A stretch of 64,000 nt of DNA from JALHSW01 sp963720675 (GTDB lineage Bacteria; Actinomycetota; Acidimicrobiia; IMCC26256; PALSA-555), in assembly GCA_963720675.1 (NCBI GenBank), contig CAVRGH010000010.1:1116001-1180000 (forward strand), written 5' to 3'. Below are positions 34,145 through 43,613 of the stretch, piece after piece (position 1 is the stretch's first letter; each line of letters begins with the position of its first letter). The position numbers and the translations under genes are program-made. A model generated the notes under the pieces. The model was given only the letters and a program-made list of their open reading frames with translations, did not search any database and was not told the DNA's origin.

Positions 34145-36189
34145 TCACCCCTGGACCCCGATCACCGCGTCGAGGGCGATCAGCCCGTCGACGGTCACGC
34201 GCAGCGGATTGATCTCCACGCTCTCGATCGCGTCGTGCTCGACGACCAGGGCACCCACGACGGCGATCGCCCGCGCCACGGGAGCATCGTCCATCACTGG
34301 ACCGTGACGAGGGTGCCGAACCTGATCCGGAAGCGCCCGGACCATCTCAGCGAGGTCCTCGGTGCTCAACGGCGCGAGGCGCATCGCGACCGGTGGTGCG
34401 AGCTCGGCCAGGGTGCCGCCCAGTCCGAGCATCACCGTCGGGCCGAAGACCGGGTCGCGGATCGCGCCCACGATGAGCTCGGGACCCGGACCGACCTGCT
34501 CCTCGATCAGCACGTGATCCGTGTCGAGTCCTGCAGCGACGAACCCGTCGAGCGCGGTGACGAGCATCCCCGCATCGAACAGCCCGGTCTGCACGCCTCC
34601 GACGTCGGCCTTGTGCGTGATCGAGGGATCGAGCACTTTCGCCACGACCGGGGCACCGAGATCCGCCATCGCAGCCAAACACTCCTCGCGCCCGGCGCAC
34701 ACGCGGCGCCGAGGCGTTCGCACCCCCAGGGACGTCGAGGAGGCGCTTCGCGTCGTCCTCGTCGAGTGGCGACACGATCGGTGTCTGGTGACTCAGGGGT
34801 TCCCACTCGAGCTCGTTTGCACATCGGTGCCACGAACGCGCGCGCGCCACTACGGCGCGGACACCGTGCGCCAGGCGATCGGGCGCGTCGAAGAGCGCGA
34901 TTCCCATGGTGCTCAGCTCTCGTCGGCGCGCGGCTCCGACATCGGCCGGACCGGTCGCTCCCACGAGCACGGGGGTCGCTGACGACACCAGGCCTCGCAC
35001 GGCCGCGACCGGGTCGACCGCATCGGGCTCTTCGAGCGCGAAGCAGGCGACCAGGTCGATGGCCGGGTCCGAACCCACCGCCGCCAGCACATCCGAGAAC
35101 GACTGACCCGGCCGCGCCGTGTCGACGGGGTTCTCCTGGAACGTGATCGGCTCGAGCAGCTGGCCGAGGCGCTCCCTGGTGGTCGGGGCGAGCTGCGGCA
35201 GCGACACGCCGCGGTGCCGCAGCATGTCGGCCACGATCAGACCAGGACCCGCCTGCCCGGTCACGAGCCCGACACCGGGGTCTGCCGCCGACAGCGTCGG
35301 CACGGCGGCGAGGGCACGAGCCGCATCGATGAGCTCCGACGGCCCTTCGACCACGATCGCGCCCGCCTGCACCAGCGCTGCACACGTGAGGGCATGGCTA
35401 CCGATCATCGCACCGGTGTGCGAGGCACCGAACTTGGCGACATCGGCGCGTCCGATCACCATCGCGACGACCGGCTTCACCGCTGCAGCCCTGCGTACCG
35501 CGTCGATGACGGCTCGTCCGTCGGTGAAGCCTTCGATATGGACGGCGATGACGCCGGTCTGCTCATCGCGCGCCAGGTGGTCCAGCACGTCCGTGAAGCC
35601 GACGTCGATCGCGTTGCCGAGACCGACTCCCAACCGCAACCCGAGGCCCTCGTTCGCCGCGAGGTACGACAGGACGAAGTTCACGCCCCCGCTCTGCGCG
35701 ACGATCGACAGGGGTCCTGGATGCAGGGCGCCGACGTCGGGGAGAAATGTCGCGTTGACCGAGTCGACGCAGTTGATGAACCCCGAGGTGTTGGGACCCA
35801 GCACGCGAATCCCGCGTGCCGCGCGCCACCTCGGCCGTGCGCGCCTGCAGGTCGCGTCTCGCATCGTCGCCGGTCTCGGCGAATCCTCCCGCGTAGACGA
35901 CGGCCGCAGGAACCTCGGCAGCACCACAATCGTCGAGGACGTCGGGTACCGCCTCGGGAGGGACGGCGACGAGCGCGAGGTCGATCACCGCCGGGATGGC
36001 CGCGACCGTGGCCGATGCCACCCGGTCCATGACCTTCCGGGACCGGCGATTGACCGGATGCAGCGAACCGGAGAACCCGGCGAGCGATCTCATCAGCGCG
36101 TTCCCGAGCTTCGCCTCGTCGTCGGACGCCCCGACCACTGCGATGGATCGCGGGCTGAACAAGCGGGCGAGCGGCGCGCGGGCGGGCAC
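34145..36189 (-). CDS. ADP-forming acyl-CoA synthetase (acetate-CoA ligase type; two frameshifts)
   Basis: GTG 36189 opens LARLFSPRSIAVVGASDDEAKLGNALM, the CoA-binding domain. The frame shifts at about 35822 before GIRVLGPNTSGFINC, and again at about 34705 before VCAGREECLAAMADLG; both are repaired with GC. The order is CoA-binding, succinyl-CoA-ligase-like flavodoxin domains (SIVAQSGGVNF, IGRADVAKFGASHTGAMIGS with the phospho-histidine segment) and a C-terminal ATP-grasp domain (PVVAKVLDPSITHKADVGGV, SVEINPLRV). The repaired length is 682 residues, normal for the fused alpha-beta form. It makes acyl-CoA with ATP, releasing ADP. Confidence 0.85.
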
Positions 36190-36235
36190 GACGGCAGTCT
36201 ACGGCGGCATTCGACACTTCATCGACGTCCCGATC

Positions 36236-36264
36236 TTGCTTCGTGGTAGATCCCCGCGTAGCGT
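36236..36264 (+). promoter_or_regulatory. Sigma70-type promoter of the thiolase gene, probably leaderless
   Basis: TTGCTT (36236-36241) and TAGCGT (36259-36264) are separated by 17 bp. Only seven bases lie between the -10 and the ATG at 36272, so the transcript should begin at the start codon itself. No ribosome-binding site precedes the ATG, which agrees with leaderless translation, common in actinobacteria. Confidence 0.6.
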
Positions 36265-36271
36265 GCGGCCG

Positions 36272-37456
36272 ATGCGGTACCCGGACGTCGCCATCCCGCT
36301 CGGAGCGACGTGGTCCTCGCCGTTCGCCCGCTGGCAGGGCTCGCTCGCGAACCTGAGCAGCCTCGACCTCGCGACCCAGGTCACGCGCGATGCCCTCGAT
36401 CGGGCATCGCTCCCGGTCGAGGCGATCACCGACCTCGTCCTCGGGATGACGGTGCCGCAGCGCGAATCGTTCTACGGAGCACCGACCCTGGCCGCGCGCC
36501 TCGGGGCGCCCGCGATCACCGGTCCGTCCATCACCCAGGCGTGCGCGACCTCCGTGGCGTGCATCCACGCAGCCGCGAGCGCGATGGACGACCACGCGGT
36601 GACGCTCGTGGTCACGACCGATCGATTGAGCAACAGCCCGCTGGTCATCTACCCGGCTCCGAGCACCCAGGGAGGCACCCCGGAGGTCGAGCGCTGGTCG
36701 CTCGACAACTTTGCCCGTGATCCCTGGGCGGGCGAGTCGATGATGGCGACCGCCGAAGCCGTCGCGGCAGAGGAGGGCATCACCCGCGGCGAGCTCGACG
36801 ACGTGACGGCGCGACGCTACGAGCAGTACGCGGACGCGCTCACCGACGATCGGTCGTTCCAGCGGGCCTGGATGGTGCCGGCGGTGATCCCGCGCCGCCG
36901 CGGCGAGCCGGTCGTCGTGGACGAGGACGAAGGCATCACCGCGACCACCGCGGAATCGCTGACCGCGCTGCGGCCGGCGACCGCCGACGGCGTGGTCACC
37001 TTCGGCACCCAGACCCACCCCGCAGACGGAACCGCGGGCATGGTGCTGACGACCGTCGCGAGAGCGAAGGAGCTCAGCGGGGGACGCGGGGTCGCTCGGG
37101 TGCTCTCGAGTGGATTCGCCCGGGTCGAGCCTGCTCGCATGCCGCGAGCGCCGGTGCCGGCGGCGCGAGCCGCGCTGGACGCGGCCGGCCTGGACATCGG
37201 CGACCTCGACGTGGTGAAGACCCACAACCCGTTCACGGTGAACGACGTCTACTTCGCCCGTGAGACCGGCTTCCCGGTTCACGAGATGAACCCCTTCGGC
37301 TCGAGCCTCGTGTACGGCCACCCGCAAGGTCCGACGGGGGCCCGTGGCATCACCGAGCTCCTGGAGTGCCTCGTGCGGAGAGGTGGTGGCGTCGGTCTGT
37401 TCACCGGCTGCGCCGCCGGCGACTCGGGCGCAGCGCTCGTGCTCCGCGTCGAGTAG
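36272..37456 (+). CDS. Thiolase (acetyl-CoA acetyltransferase-like)
   Basis: A 394-residue thiolase with all three landmarks: the nucleophile cysteine in SITQACATSVACIHAAASAM (about residue 89), the HNPFTVND-type region (about 330), GHPQGPTGARGITELLE with the catalytic histidine (about 351) and the second cysteine in LFTGCAAGDSGAALVL. It cleaves beta-ketoacyl-CoA with CoA. Divergent from the acyl-CoA synthetase, with 82 bp between them. It ends at a long hairpin shared with the convergent PaaX-type gene. Confidence 0.88.
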   Translation: MRYPDVAIPLGATWSSPFARWQGSLANLSSLDLATQVTRDALDRASLPVEAITDLVLGMTVPQRESFYGAPTLAARLGAPAITGPSITQACATSVACIHAAASAMDDHAVTLVVTTDRLSNSPLVIYPAPSTQGGTPEVERWSLDNFARDPWAGESMMATAEAVAAEEGITRGELDDVTARRYEQYADALTDDRSFQRAWMVPAVIPRRRGEPVVVDEDEGITATTAESLTALRPATADGVVTFGTQTHPADGTAGMVLTTVARAKELSGGRGVARVLSSGFARVEPARMPRAPVPAARAALDAAGLDIGDLDVVKTHNPFTVNDVYFARETGFPVHEMNPFGSSLVYGHPQGPTGARGITELLECLVRRGGGVGLFTGCAAGDSGAALVLRVE

Positions 37457-37457
37457 C

Positions 37458-37506
37458 CGAGCACCCGCGGCCGGTTCCGCACGCCTACGCGTCGGCCGCG
37501 TGCTCG
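37458..37506. terminator. Long bidirectional hairpin terminator
   Basis: The arms CGAGCAccCGCGGCCG (37458-37473) and CGGCCGCGTGCTCG (37493-37506) form a 14-bp stem with one two-base bulge and a 19-base loop. It begins two bases after the thiolase stop; the right arm encodes the last residues of the convergent PaaX-type regulator. It should stop transcription from both directions. Confidence 0.7.
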
Positions 37507-38318
37507 AGCTCCTCGAAGTAGCCGACTGCGTCGGACTGCCAGGCCGAATGACACTCATCGAACACCTGGCGGGCGCGATGGCCCGGCCAGCCCGGCGGGA
37601 GCAGCTCGTCGGGCAGCTCTGGATCGATGTACACGAACTTCCTCCACCGATGTACGAGATCGATCGTCGCGGCGAAGCGCGCCCGCGGGGTCTTCGGCGA
37701 GCGGCGCTCGAACGCCTGCGCGAACGCCCGGTACTCGTCGGACAGTGATGCCAGGTCCCAGGCTCGGTCGAGCAGCGTCGACGCGGTGACGAGGGAGCCG
37801 ACCTCTCCGATGAAGACCATTGCGTTCTCCGCGAGCTCGAGCTCGTTCAGCACCTCATTCGCGAGCTGCTCGCGCTCGACGTGAGGCGTGATCGCGACCC
37901 CCGCGCTGAGGAACCCGAAGCCGGCGAACGCGAGCCGACTCCGGAGGAGGTGCCGCTTCGACCGAAGGTCTTCGGGTACCGAGCAGAGCACGATCAACCA
38001 TCGGTTGTCCCAGTCGGGCGCGCCCGCACCGAAGCCGAAGATGCGCTCTCCGCCGACCCTGAGCATCTCCACCGCCTCGGGCGTGAGGGAGCGCCGAACC
38101 CGTCGGCCTTCACGACGGCCGACAACCAGCCCTTGCTCGCCGAGCCGACTGAGCGCCTGCCGCGCGTTGCGCTCCTCGACGCCGACGGCGTCGAGGGCCG
38201 CGATGAGTGTCGTGGTCCAGGCCTCGCCGCCACGCGGCTCGACGAAGCGTCCGAGGATCGTGACGAGCACGGCCTTCGCGCTGGTGCCCGACCGCGGACG
38301 CAAGGCGTTCCGCGGCAT
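37485..38318 (-). CDS. PaaX family transcriptional regulator
   Basis: A 277-residue protein with the PaaX layout: an N-terminal winged helix (SAKAVLVTILGRFVEPRGGEAWTTTLIAALDAVGVEERNARQALSRLGEQGLV, about 14-65), a Cas2-like central domain (DWDNRWLIVLCSVPEDLRSKRHLLRSRLAFAGFG) and the C-terminal SFLLGEE-like helical part (WRKFVYIDPELPDELLPPGWPG). PaaX proteins repress aromatic degradation genes and are relieved by aryl-CoA esters. It stands beside the gentisate cluster and is its probable regulator. A paralogue is at 56482. Confidence 0.9.
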   Translation of the reverse strand: MPRNALRPRSGTSAKAVLVTILGRFVEPRGGEAWTTTLIAALDAVGVEERNARQALSRLGEQGLVVGRREGRRVRRSLTPEAVEMLRVGGERIFGFGAGAPDWDNRWLIVLCSVPEDLRSKRHLLRSRLAFAGFGFLSAGVAITPHVEREQLANEVLNELELAENAMVFIGEVGSLVTASTLLDRAWDLASLSDEYRAFAQAFERRSPKTPRARFAATIDLVHRWRKFVYIDPELPDELLPPGWPGHRARQVFDECHSAWQSDAVGYFEELEHAADA

Positions 38319-38426
38319 CGGCTGCGATCGCGCGCTCGCTCACGCATCACCTCGCTGCTCACATCCGGATCGACGCGGCCGGGGCCGAACCGTGGTTGCG
38401 CCGCACGCGCGACGCTCGACGGGGTC

Positions 38427-38456
38427 TTGCTGTGATGTCAGCCCACTGCCTATCGT
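38427..38456 (+). promoter_or_regulatory. Probable promoter of the maleylpyruvate isomerase gene
   Basis: TTGCTG (38427-38432) and TATCGT (38451-38456) lie 18 bp apart. Ten bases separate the -10 from GTG 38467, so the message would be leaderless or nearly so, and there is no ribosome-binding site. The PaaX-type gene is divergent at 38318. Confidence 0.45.
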
Positions 38457-38466
38457 CGTCGTCATC

Positions 38467-39213
38467 GTGGACTCGCCGGAGATCCAGCGTCCTGAGCGGG
38501 CTCTCCTCGACCTCCGACTGCAGTGGATGGACGAGGGAACCCGTCGATTCGATGCCGTGGTCCATCGCCTGCGCGACGACGAGCTCCCCGAACCGTCTGC
38601 GCTCGCGTCCTGGACGCGCGGGCACGTCGTCGCCCACGTCGCGCGCAACGCCGACGCCCTGGACAACCTGATCACCTGGGCACGCTCCGGCATCGAGACA
38701 CCGATGTACGAGACCTCCGAGCAGAGGGCTGCCGACATCGAGGCTGGCGCGCACCGGTCGGCCGATGCGCTGCGGACGGACCTCGAGAAGGCGGAACGGC
38801 GATTCTCGTCGGCCGTCGCATCCCTGCCGCTCGACCGGTGGGCGTCGGAGGTTCGCACCCAGACCGGGCGGGTGATCAGCGCGACCGAGATCCCCTGGAT
38901 GCGTTGTCGGGAGGTCTGGGTGCACGCGGTCGATCTGAACGCCGGGGCGACCTTCGCCGATCTCCCCCCGGCGCTGGTCGACGTCTTCCTCGAGGAGGTC
39001 ACCCGGACCCTCGGAGCACGAGACGAGTGCGACGAGATCGAGCTCGGCGCCACCGACACCGATCGGTCGTGGTCCATCGGTCCGGCGACCGAGGACCAGG
39101 TGATCGTGCGCGGGCCCGCCCACGAGCTCCTCGGTTGGGTCCTCGGGCGCAACCCCGGCGCGGCGCTCACCTGCTCGACCGGCTCCGTGCCGACCCTGCC
39201 CCGCTGGCTCTGA
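38467..39213 (+). CDS. Mycothiol-dependent maleylpyruvate isomerase
   Basis: A 248-residue protein of the MDMPI type (DinB-like helical bundle plus C-terminal domain). RGHVVAHVARNADAL at about residues 48-62 carries metal-ligand histidines, WARSGIETPMYETSEQR follows and a third histidine lies in WMRCREVWVHAVDL. It isomerises maleylpyruvate to fumarylpyruvate in the gentisate pathway using mycothiol, a thiol restricted to actinobacteria. The whole pathway is present in the next 4 kb, which supports the call. GTG 38467 is chosen by promoter position and homology start. Confidence 0.85.
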   Translation: MDSPEIQRPERALLDLRLQWMDEGTRRFDAVVHRLRDDELPEPSALASWTRGHVVAHVARNADALDNLITWARSGIETPMYETSEQRAADIEAGAHRSADALRTDLEKAERRFSSAVASLPLDRWASEVRTQTGRVISATEIPWMRCREVWVHAVDLNAGATFADLPPALVDVFLEEVTRTLGARDECDEIELGATDTDRSWSIGPATEDQVIVRGPAHELLGWVLGRNPGAALTCSTGSVPTLPRWL

Positions 39214-39226
39214 CCGCCCACCGGTG

Positions 39227-40459
39227 TCAGTACACCCCCTCGGCGTCGCGGTCACGGGCTCGCGGGCCGTACGGGGCGCTGTCGAGCCACCCGCCGGCTC
39301 GGATCCCGCGTCGCGCTCGGCGCGCCGCACGCGCCTGGCGGAGACGCGTGAGGGGACCGTGCGCACGCATGTGCTCCAGGGCGAGTCCGGCCGCCGCGCG
39401 GTTGTACTCCGCGGCACTGCGGCGGGACTCCGCGAAGCCGTCGATCTCACCGGCCGCACTCCGGGTGTCCGCCGCATGCTGTGCAGCCGCGATTGCCCGG
39501 GCCGCCGCCCGCACATCGGGGACACCCGAGTTCAAGCCGCGCGCACCGAAGGGTGCGAAGAGGTGCGCCGCCTCACCCACGAGGAGCACCCGCCGGTGCT
39601 CATCGGTGAATCGGTCCGCGACGACCTGGAGGAACTGGTACGTCGACGCCCACTGGATCCGATCGACGTAGCGCTCGGGCAGGACCTGGCCGACCCAACG
39701 CCGCGCACCTTCGTCACCTTCGAACGCACTCAGGTCGTCACCGACGCGACACATGAGATCGACGCGCCAGCCGCCGGTGAAGGGCACGAGCAGGACGTTG
39801 CGTCCGTTGACCGCCGGGTGCTGGTAGTGGAAGACCCGAGCCGGCCGGAGCGGGCGCTCCGGATCCTCCGCGACGTCCACGATCACGAAGTGGTTCTCCG
39901 AGCGGTCACCGCTGAGCGCGATGCCGAGCGATTGGCGGATCGACGACCGCGCGCCGTCGGCTGCGACCACGTGATCTGCCGCGATGGTCATGCCACCGGC
40001 GACGCGCAGCTCCACGCCCTCGGGGCCCGAGTGCGCCGATTCGACCTCGTGGTCCCAGGCGAACTCGACCCCCGCGGCTTCGCACGCGTCGAGGAGCAAC
40101 CGCTCGAGGTCCACCTGGCCGAGGCTGGCGAACGGCGGGAGGGCACCCGGGTCACCCGGCGAGTACGTGCGGTCGTAGACGAGGTCGCCGCGCCAGTACG
40201 TCTGCTTGGTCGCCCACGTCATCCCCCGCCGCGCGACCTCCCATCCCAATCCGTCGGCGACGGCGTTCCAGTGCTCCAGCGTCTGACGGTGGTAGTAGAT
40301 CGCCCGGCTCCCCGGGCGGGTGCGCCCCGCCGATCCGGCTTCGAGCACCGTGACCGGGAGTCCCTCGGACCGCAGCGCGAGCGCGGCGGTCAGCCCGACG
40401 GGTCCGGCGCCCACGACCACGACCCTGGTGTCGTTGCTCGGCGCCGCTCGTGCGCTCAT
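39227..40459 (-). CDS. FAD-dependent aromatic hydroxylase (3-hydroxybenzoate 6-monooxygenase candidate)
   Basis: A 410-residue class A flavoprotein hydroxylase: VVVVGAGPVGLTAALALRSEGL (FAD site), GADGARSSIR-like AADGARSSIRQSLG (DG motif) and RVLLVGEAAHLFAPFGARGLNSG (GD-type FAD/ribityl motif, here GE). Located inside a gentisate cluster, it most likely makes gentisate from 3-hydroxybenzoate (or a related phenol), but the substrate is inferred from context. ATG 40459 is used. It is convergent with the isomerase (13 bp apart) and divergent from the dioxygenase. Confidence 0.82.
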   Translation of the reverse strand: MSARAAPSNDTRVVVVGAGPVGLTAALALRSEGLPVTVLEAGSAGRTRPGSRAIYYHRQTLEHWNAVADGLGWEVARRGMTWATKQTYWRGDLVYDRTYSPGDPGALPPFASLGQVDLERLLLDACEAAGVEFAWDHEVESAHSGPEGVELRVAGGMTIAADHVVAADGARSSIRQSLGIALSGDRSENHFVIVDVAEDPERPLRPARVFHYQHPAVNGRNVLLVPFTGGWRVDLMCRVGDDLSAFEGDEGARRWVGQVLPERYVDRIQWASTYQFLQVVADRFTDEHRRVLLVGEAAHLFAPFGARGLNSGVPDVRAAARAIAAAQHAADTRSAAGEIDGFAESRRSAAEYNRAAAGLALEHMRAHGPLTRLRQARAARRARRGIRAGGWLDSAPYGPRARDRDAEGVY

Positions 40460-40551
40460 CGGGCGCTCCCGCTCGCGCGCGGGTCCTGGCGCCGCGCTGC
40501 TGACATCGGGACAATAGAACACAACGATGACGACCGGGAGCAAACTGTCAT

Positions 40552-41658
40552 ATGTCGGATATCCTCCCTCCGGTGAGCCCGATCGACCCTCCCGTGAGCC
40601 CGATCGACGAGGATCCGCGGGTCCTCCGACTCCACGCCGACCTGGCCGGCGCCGACCTCGTCCCGCTGTGGACCCAGCGGGACGATCTGATGCCGGTCGT
40701 GCCCGCGCCCGCGGCGCGCCCGCACGTCTGGCGCTGGAACGAGGTGCTCCCGCTCGTGGAGGAGGCAGGCGAGGTCGTGGCGGTCGGTCGCGGCGGCGAA
40801 CGGCGAGCGATCGCCCTCGCGAATCCGGGGCTGGGCGGAGCTGCCTTCGCGACACCGACCCTGTGGGCCGCGGTGCAGTTCCTCGGTCCGGCCGAGGTCG
40901 CACCAGCACACCGGCACAGTCAGAACGCCTTCCGTTTCGTGCTCGAAGGCGAGGGGGTATGGACCGTCGTCGACGGTGACCCGGTCGCGATGCGTCGCGG
41001 TGACCTCCTGCTCACGGCCGGCTGGGCCTGGCACGAACACCACAACACTGCGGCTGCGCCGATGGTCTGGCTCGACGGACTGGACATCCCGCTCGTGGCG
41101 CAGCTCGACGGCGGGTTCTTCGAGTTCGGGGCCGACGAGGTCTCGGACCGCACGACGCCATCCGAGTCGAGGACCGAGCGGCTCTGGGCGCACCCCGGCC
41201 TGCGCCCGATCGCGGCTCCGAGCACCGTCGCCTCCCCCCTGTCGGCGTACCGGTGGGCGCACACCGACGCCGCGCTCACGGAGCAGCTCGCGCTCGAGGA
41301 CGACGGCTATCCCGGCGTCATGGCGCGAGGGCACGCCGCGGTCCGCTTCATGAACCCGGCAACCGGCGGCGATGCACTGCCGACCTTGCGGACCGAGATG
41401 CACCGACTGCGCGCCGGGGCCGCAACCACCCCGCTTCGCACCGTCGGATCATCGGTCTGGCAGGTGTTCACCGGACGCGGCGCCGTCGAGCTCGGGGACG
41501 AGCGATTCGAGGTCGGTCACGGAGACCTGATCGCCGTCCCGTCCTGGTGCCGGCTGCGGATCACCGCGGACGCCGATCTGGACCTGTTCACCTTCGGCGA
41601 CGCGCCCGTGTACGAAGCGCTGCGCCTCGACCGCACCGAACGAGAGGAGCCGACATGA
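40552..41658 (+). CDS. Gentisate 1,2-dioxygenase
   Basis: A 368-residue bicupin dioxygenase. The N-terminal cupin has AHRHSQNAFRFVLEGEGVWTVVDGD (Fe-ligand histidines, about 122-125) and GWAWHEHHN (third His, about 164); the second cupin repeats GAATTPLRTVGSSVWQVFTGRGAVELG without the histidines, as in gentisate dioxygenases. It opens the gentisate ring to maleylpyruvate. GGGAG lies 11 bases before ATG 40552. The ATGA overlap with the hydrolase shows coupling. Confidence 0.88.
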   Translation: MSDILPPVSPIDPPVSPIDEDPRVLRLHADLAGADLVPLWTQRDDLMPVVPAPAARPHVWRWNEVLPLVEEAGEVVAVGRGGERRAIALANPGLGGAAFATPTLWAAVQFLGPAEVAPAHRHSQNAFRFVLEGEGVWTVVDGDPVAMRRGDLLLTAGWAWHEHHNTAAAPMVWLDGLDIPLVAQLDGGFFEFGADEVSDRTTPSESRTERLWAHPGLRPIAAPSTVASPLSAYRWAHTDAALTEQLALEDDGYPGVMARGHAAVRFMNPATGGDALPTLRTEMHRLRAGAATTPLRTVGSSVWQVFTGRGAVELGDERFEVGHGDLIAVPSWCRLRITADADLDLFTFGDAPVYEALRLDRTEREEPT

Positions 41659-42485
41659 GGCTCGCCACCATCCGTACGGATGCGGGTCACGCCACCGTAC
41701 GACTCGAGGGGACGGCGGCGATCGAGATCGCCGATTCGGATCTCGGCACCTTCCTCGGCCACGACGACTGGCGGACGCGCGCCGATCGCGCATCCGGGCC
41801 GAGCCACGACGTTGCGTCGCTCGACTTCGCTCCCCTCGTGCCCCGCCCGGACAAGATCATCTGCGTCGGGCTGAACTACCGGAACCACATCCTCGAGATG
41901 GGGCGCGAGCTCCCCGAGCATCCGACGCTCTTCGCGAAGTACTCCTCTTCGCTCGTCGGCGCCCATGACGCGATCGTGCTGCCCCGGGTGTCGTCCGCGG
42001 TCGACTGGGAAGCGGAGCTCGCGGTCGTGATCGGTTCGCCGGCCCGCCACGCGTCCGTCGAGCAGGCCCGGGAGCACATCGCCGGCTACTCCGTGCTGAA
42101 CGACGTCAGCATGCGCGACTTCCAGAATCGGACGCTCCAGTGGCTCCAGGGCAAGACGTTCGAGTCCAGCACCCCGTTGGGCCCCACGCTGGTGACCTCG
42201 GACGAGGTCGACCCCGAAGCAGGCCTGGAGATCGTCTGCGAGGTCGACGGAGACCAGATGCAGCACGCGACGACCGCGGATCTGGTCTTCGGGCCGGCCC
42301 AGCTCGTCTCCTACATCTCCGACATCTTCACGCTGATGCCCGGTGATGTGATCGCGACCGGCACGCCGGGAGGGGTGGGCCACGCCCGTACACCGCCCCG
42401 CTATCTCGAGGACGGCTCGGTCGTCGTCACGCGGATCGAAGACGTGGGTGAGTGCCGAAACCGGTGCCGGCCCGAGGGAGCCTGA
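41655..42485 (+). CDS. Fumarylpyruvate hydrolase (FAH family)
   Basis: A 276-residue fumarylacetoacetate-hydrolase-fold protein: KIICVGLNYRNHILEMG, PTLFAKYSSSLVGAHD, DWEAELAVVIG with the metal-ligand glutamates (ExE), NDVSMRDFQNRTLQWLQGKTFESSTPLGP and TGTPGGVGHARTPPRYLEDG. It hydrolyses fumarylpyruvate to fumarate and pyruvate, the last step of the gentisate pathway. It starts inside the stop of the dioxygenase gene. Confidence 0.88.
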   Translation: MRLATIRTDAGHATVRLEGTAAIEIADSDLGTFLGHDDWRTRADRASGPSHDVASLDFAPLVPRPDKIICVGLNYRNHILEMGRELPEHPTLFAKYSSSLVGAHDAIVLPRVSSAVDWEAELAVVIGSPARHASVEQAREHIAGYSVLNDVSMRDFQNRTLQWLQGKTFESSTPLGPTLVTSDEVDPEAGLEIVCEVDGDQMQHATTADLVFGPAQLVSYISDIFTLMPGDVIATGTPGGVGHARTPPRYLEDGSVVVTRIEDVGECRNRCRPEGA

Positions 42486-42497
42486 CCAGCCGCGCGC

Positions 42498-43613
42498 TCA
42501 GGTCTGGCCCCACACCCGTTCGGCGACCTCGACGACGAGTGCCAGCTTGGCGCGTTCGTCGGCCTCGGTGAGCGGGTTGCCGCCGACCGTGCTCGCGAAG
42601 CCACACTGCGGCGAGATCGCCAACCGATCGATCGGCACGATCTTCGACGCCTCGTCGATCCTGCTGAGCAGCACGTCGACGTCCTCGAGCTCGGGCGACT
42701 TGGAGCTGACCAGCCCGAGCACGACCATCACGTCATCGGGGACGAAGCGAAGCGGTTCGAATCCGCCGGCACGTTCGGAGTCGAACTCGAGGAAGAACGC
42801 GTCCACCTCGACGCCCCCGAAGAGGGCCTCGGCAACGGGTTCGTAACCTCCCGTCGCGAGCCAATGCCCCTTGTAGTTCCCCCGGCAGCAGTGGAGCGCC
42901 GCGGTCACCTCCGCGGGGCGTTCCCGCAACGCCGCGTTCGTCGTCTCGACGTAGGTCGCGAGCAGGGACTCCGAGCGCTCCCCCCGCGCGGTGACCGCTT
43001 CGCGGACATCAGGGTCGCACAGCATCGGCACCGCCACCTCGTCCAGCTGGACGTACGTGGCGCCGCGAGCCCCCAGATCCGCGATCTCGGCGCGATAGAT
43101 CGCCGACAGGTCCGCGCAGAAGTCGGCGAGCGTGGGATACACCGCCTGGTCGATCGACGACGGCCCCCGCCAGAAGTGCATGGTCGAGGGGGCCGGCATC
43201 GTGATCTTGGGTGTCTCGCTCGTGACCGAGCGGAGGAAGTCGAGCTCGTCGCCGGAGATCGACCGATGCCGATGCAGGCGTCCTTCGTTCTGCGTGCCCG
43301 TGAAGGGGATGACGTCGCCGCTCGCGTCGCGGAACTCGAAGCTGGCGGGCTCGGGGCGCAGCCCGTCGACCGCGCTCAGGAAGTGGGCCCAGTACGAGGC
43401 TCGGCGGAACTCGCCGTCGGTGACCGAGTGCAGGCCGACGTCCTCCTGCATCTTCACCACGTCGCGGATCGCCCGGTCCTGCGCGTGCCGGAGACCGGCG
43501 TCGTCGAGCCCACCCTCCTGATGCGCACGGAACGCGGCCTTGAGCTCGCGGGGTCGCAGCAGGCTGCCGACCTGGTCCGCGCGAAACGGTGGCCTGGTGC
43601 CCGAGCTAGCCAA
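42498..43613 (-). CDS. Cobalamin-independent methionine synthase II family protein (COG0620)
   Basis: A 371-residue homologue of the MetE C-terminal barrel: FRADQVGSLLRP, DVGLHSVTDGEFRRASYWAHFLSAVDGL, TYVQLDEVAVPML, ALHCCRGN (zinc-ligand His/Cys) and ISPQCGFAS (second Cys ligand). Stand-alone proteins of this length use zinc to transfer alkyl groups to thiols; the family includes epoxyalkane:coenzyme M transferase as well as methyl transferases. Without the MetE N-terminal domain it is unlikely to be the housekeeping enzyme. TTG 43613 overlaps the DUF1028 stop. Confidence 0.75.
   Translation of the reverse strand: MASSGTRPPFRADQVGSLLRPRELKAAFRAHQEGGLDDAGLRHAQDRAIRDVVKMQEDVGLHSVTDGEFRRASYWAHFLSAVDGLRPEPASFEFRDASGDVIPFTGTQNEGRLHRHRSISGDELDFLRSVTSETPKITMPAPSTMHFWRGPSSIDQAVYPTLADFCADLSAIYRAEIADLGARGATYVQLDEVAVPMLCDPDVREAVTARGERSESLLATYVETTNAALRERPAEVTAALHCCRGNYKGHWLATGGYEPVAEALFGGVEVDAFFLEFDSERAGGFEPLRFVPDDVMVVLGLVSSKSPELEDVDVLLSRIDEASKIVPIDRLAISPQCGFASTVGGNPLTEADERAKLALVVEVAERVWGQT

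Noticed and set aside
42754..42764. GGTTCGAATCC, a perfect tRNA T-loop sequence
   Set aside because: It is inside the MetE-like coding sequence, and the surrounding bases give no acceptor, D or anticodon stems; coincidence of codons for Gly-Phe-Glu-Pro.
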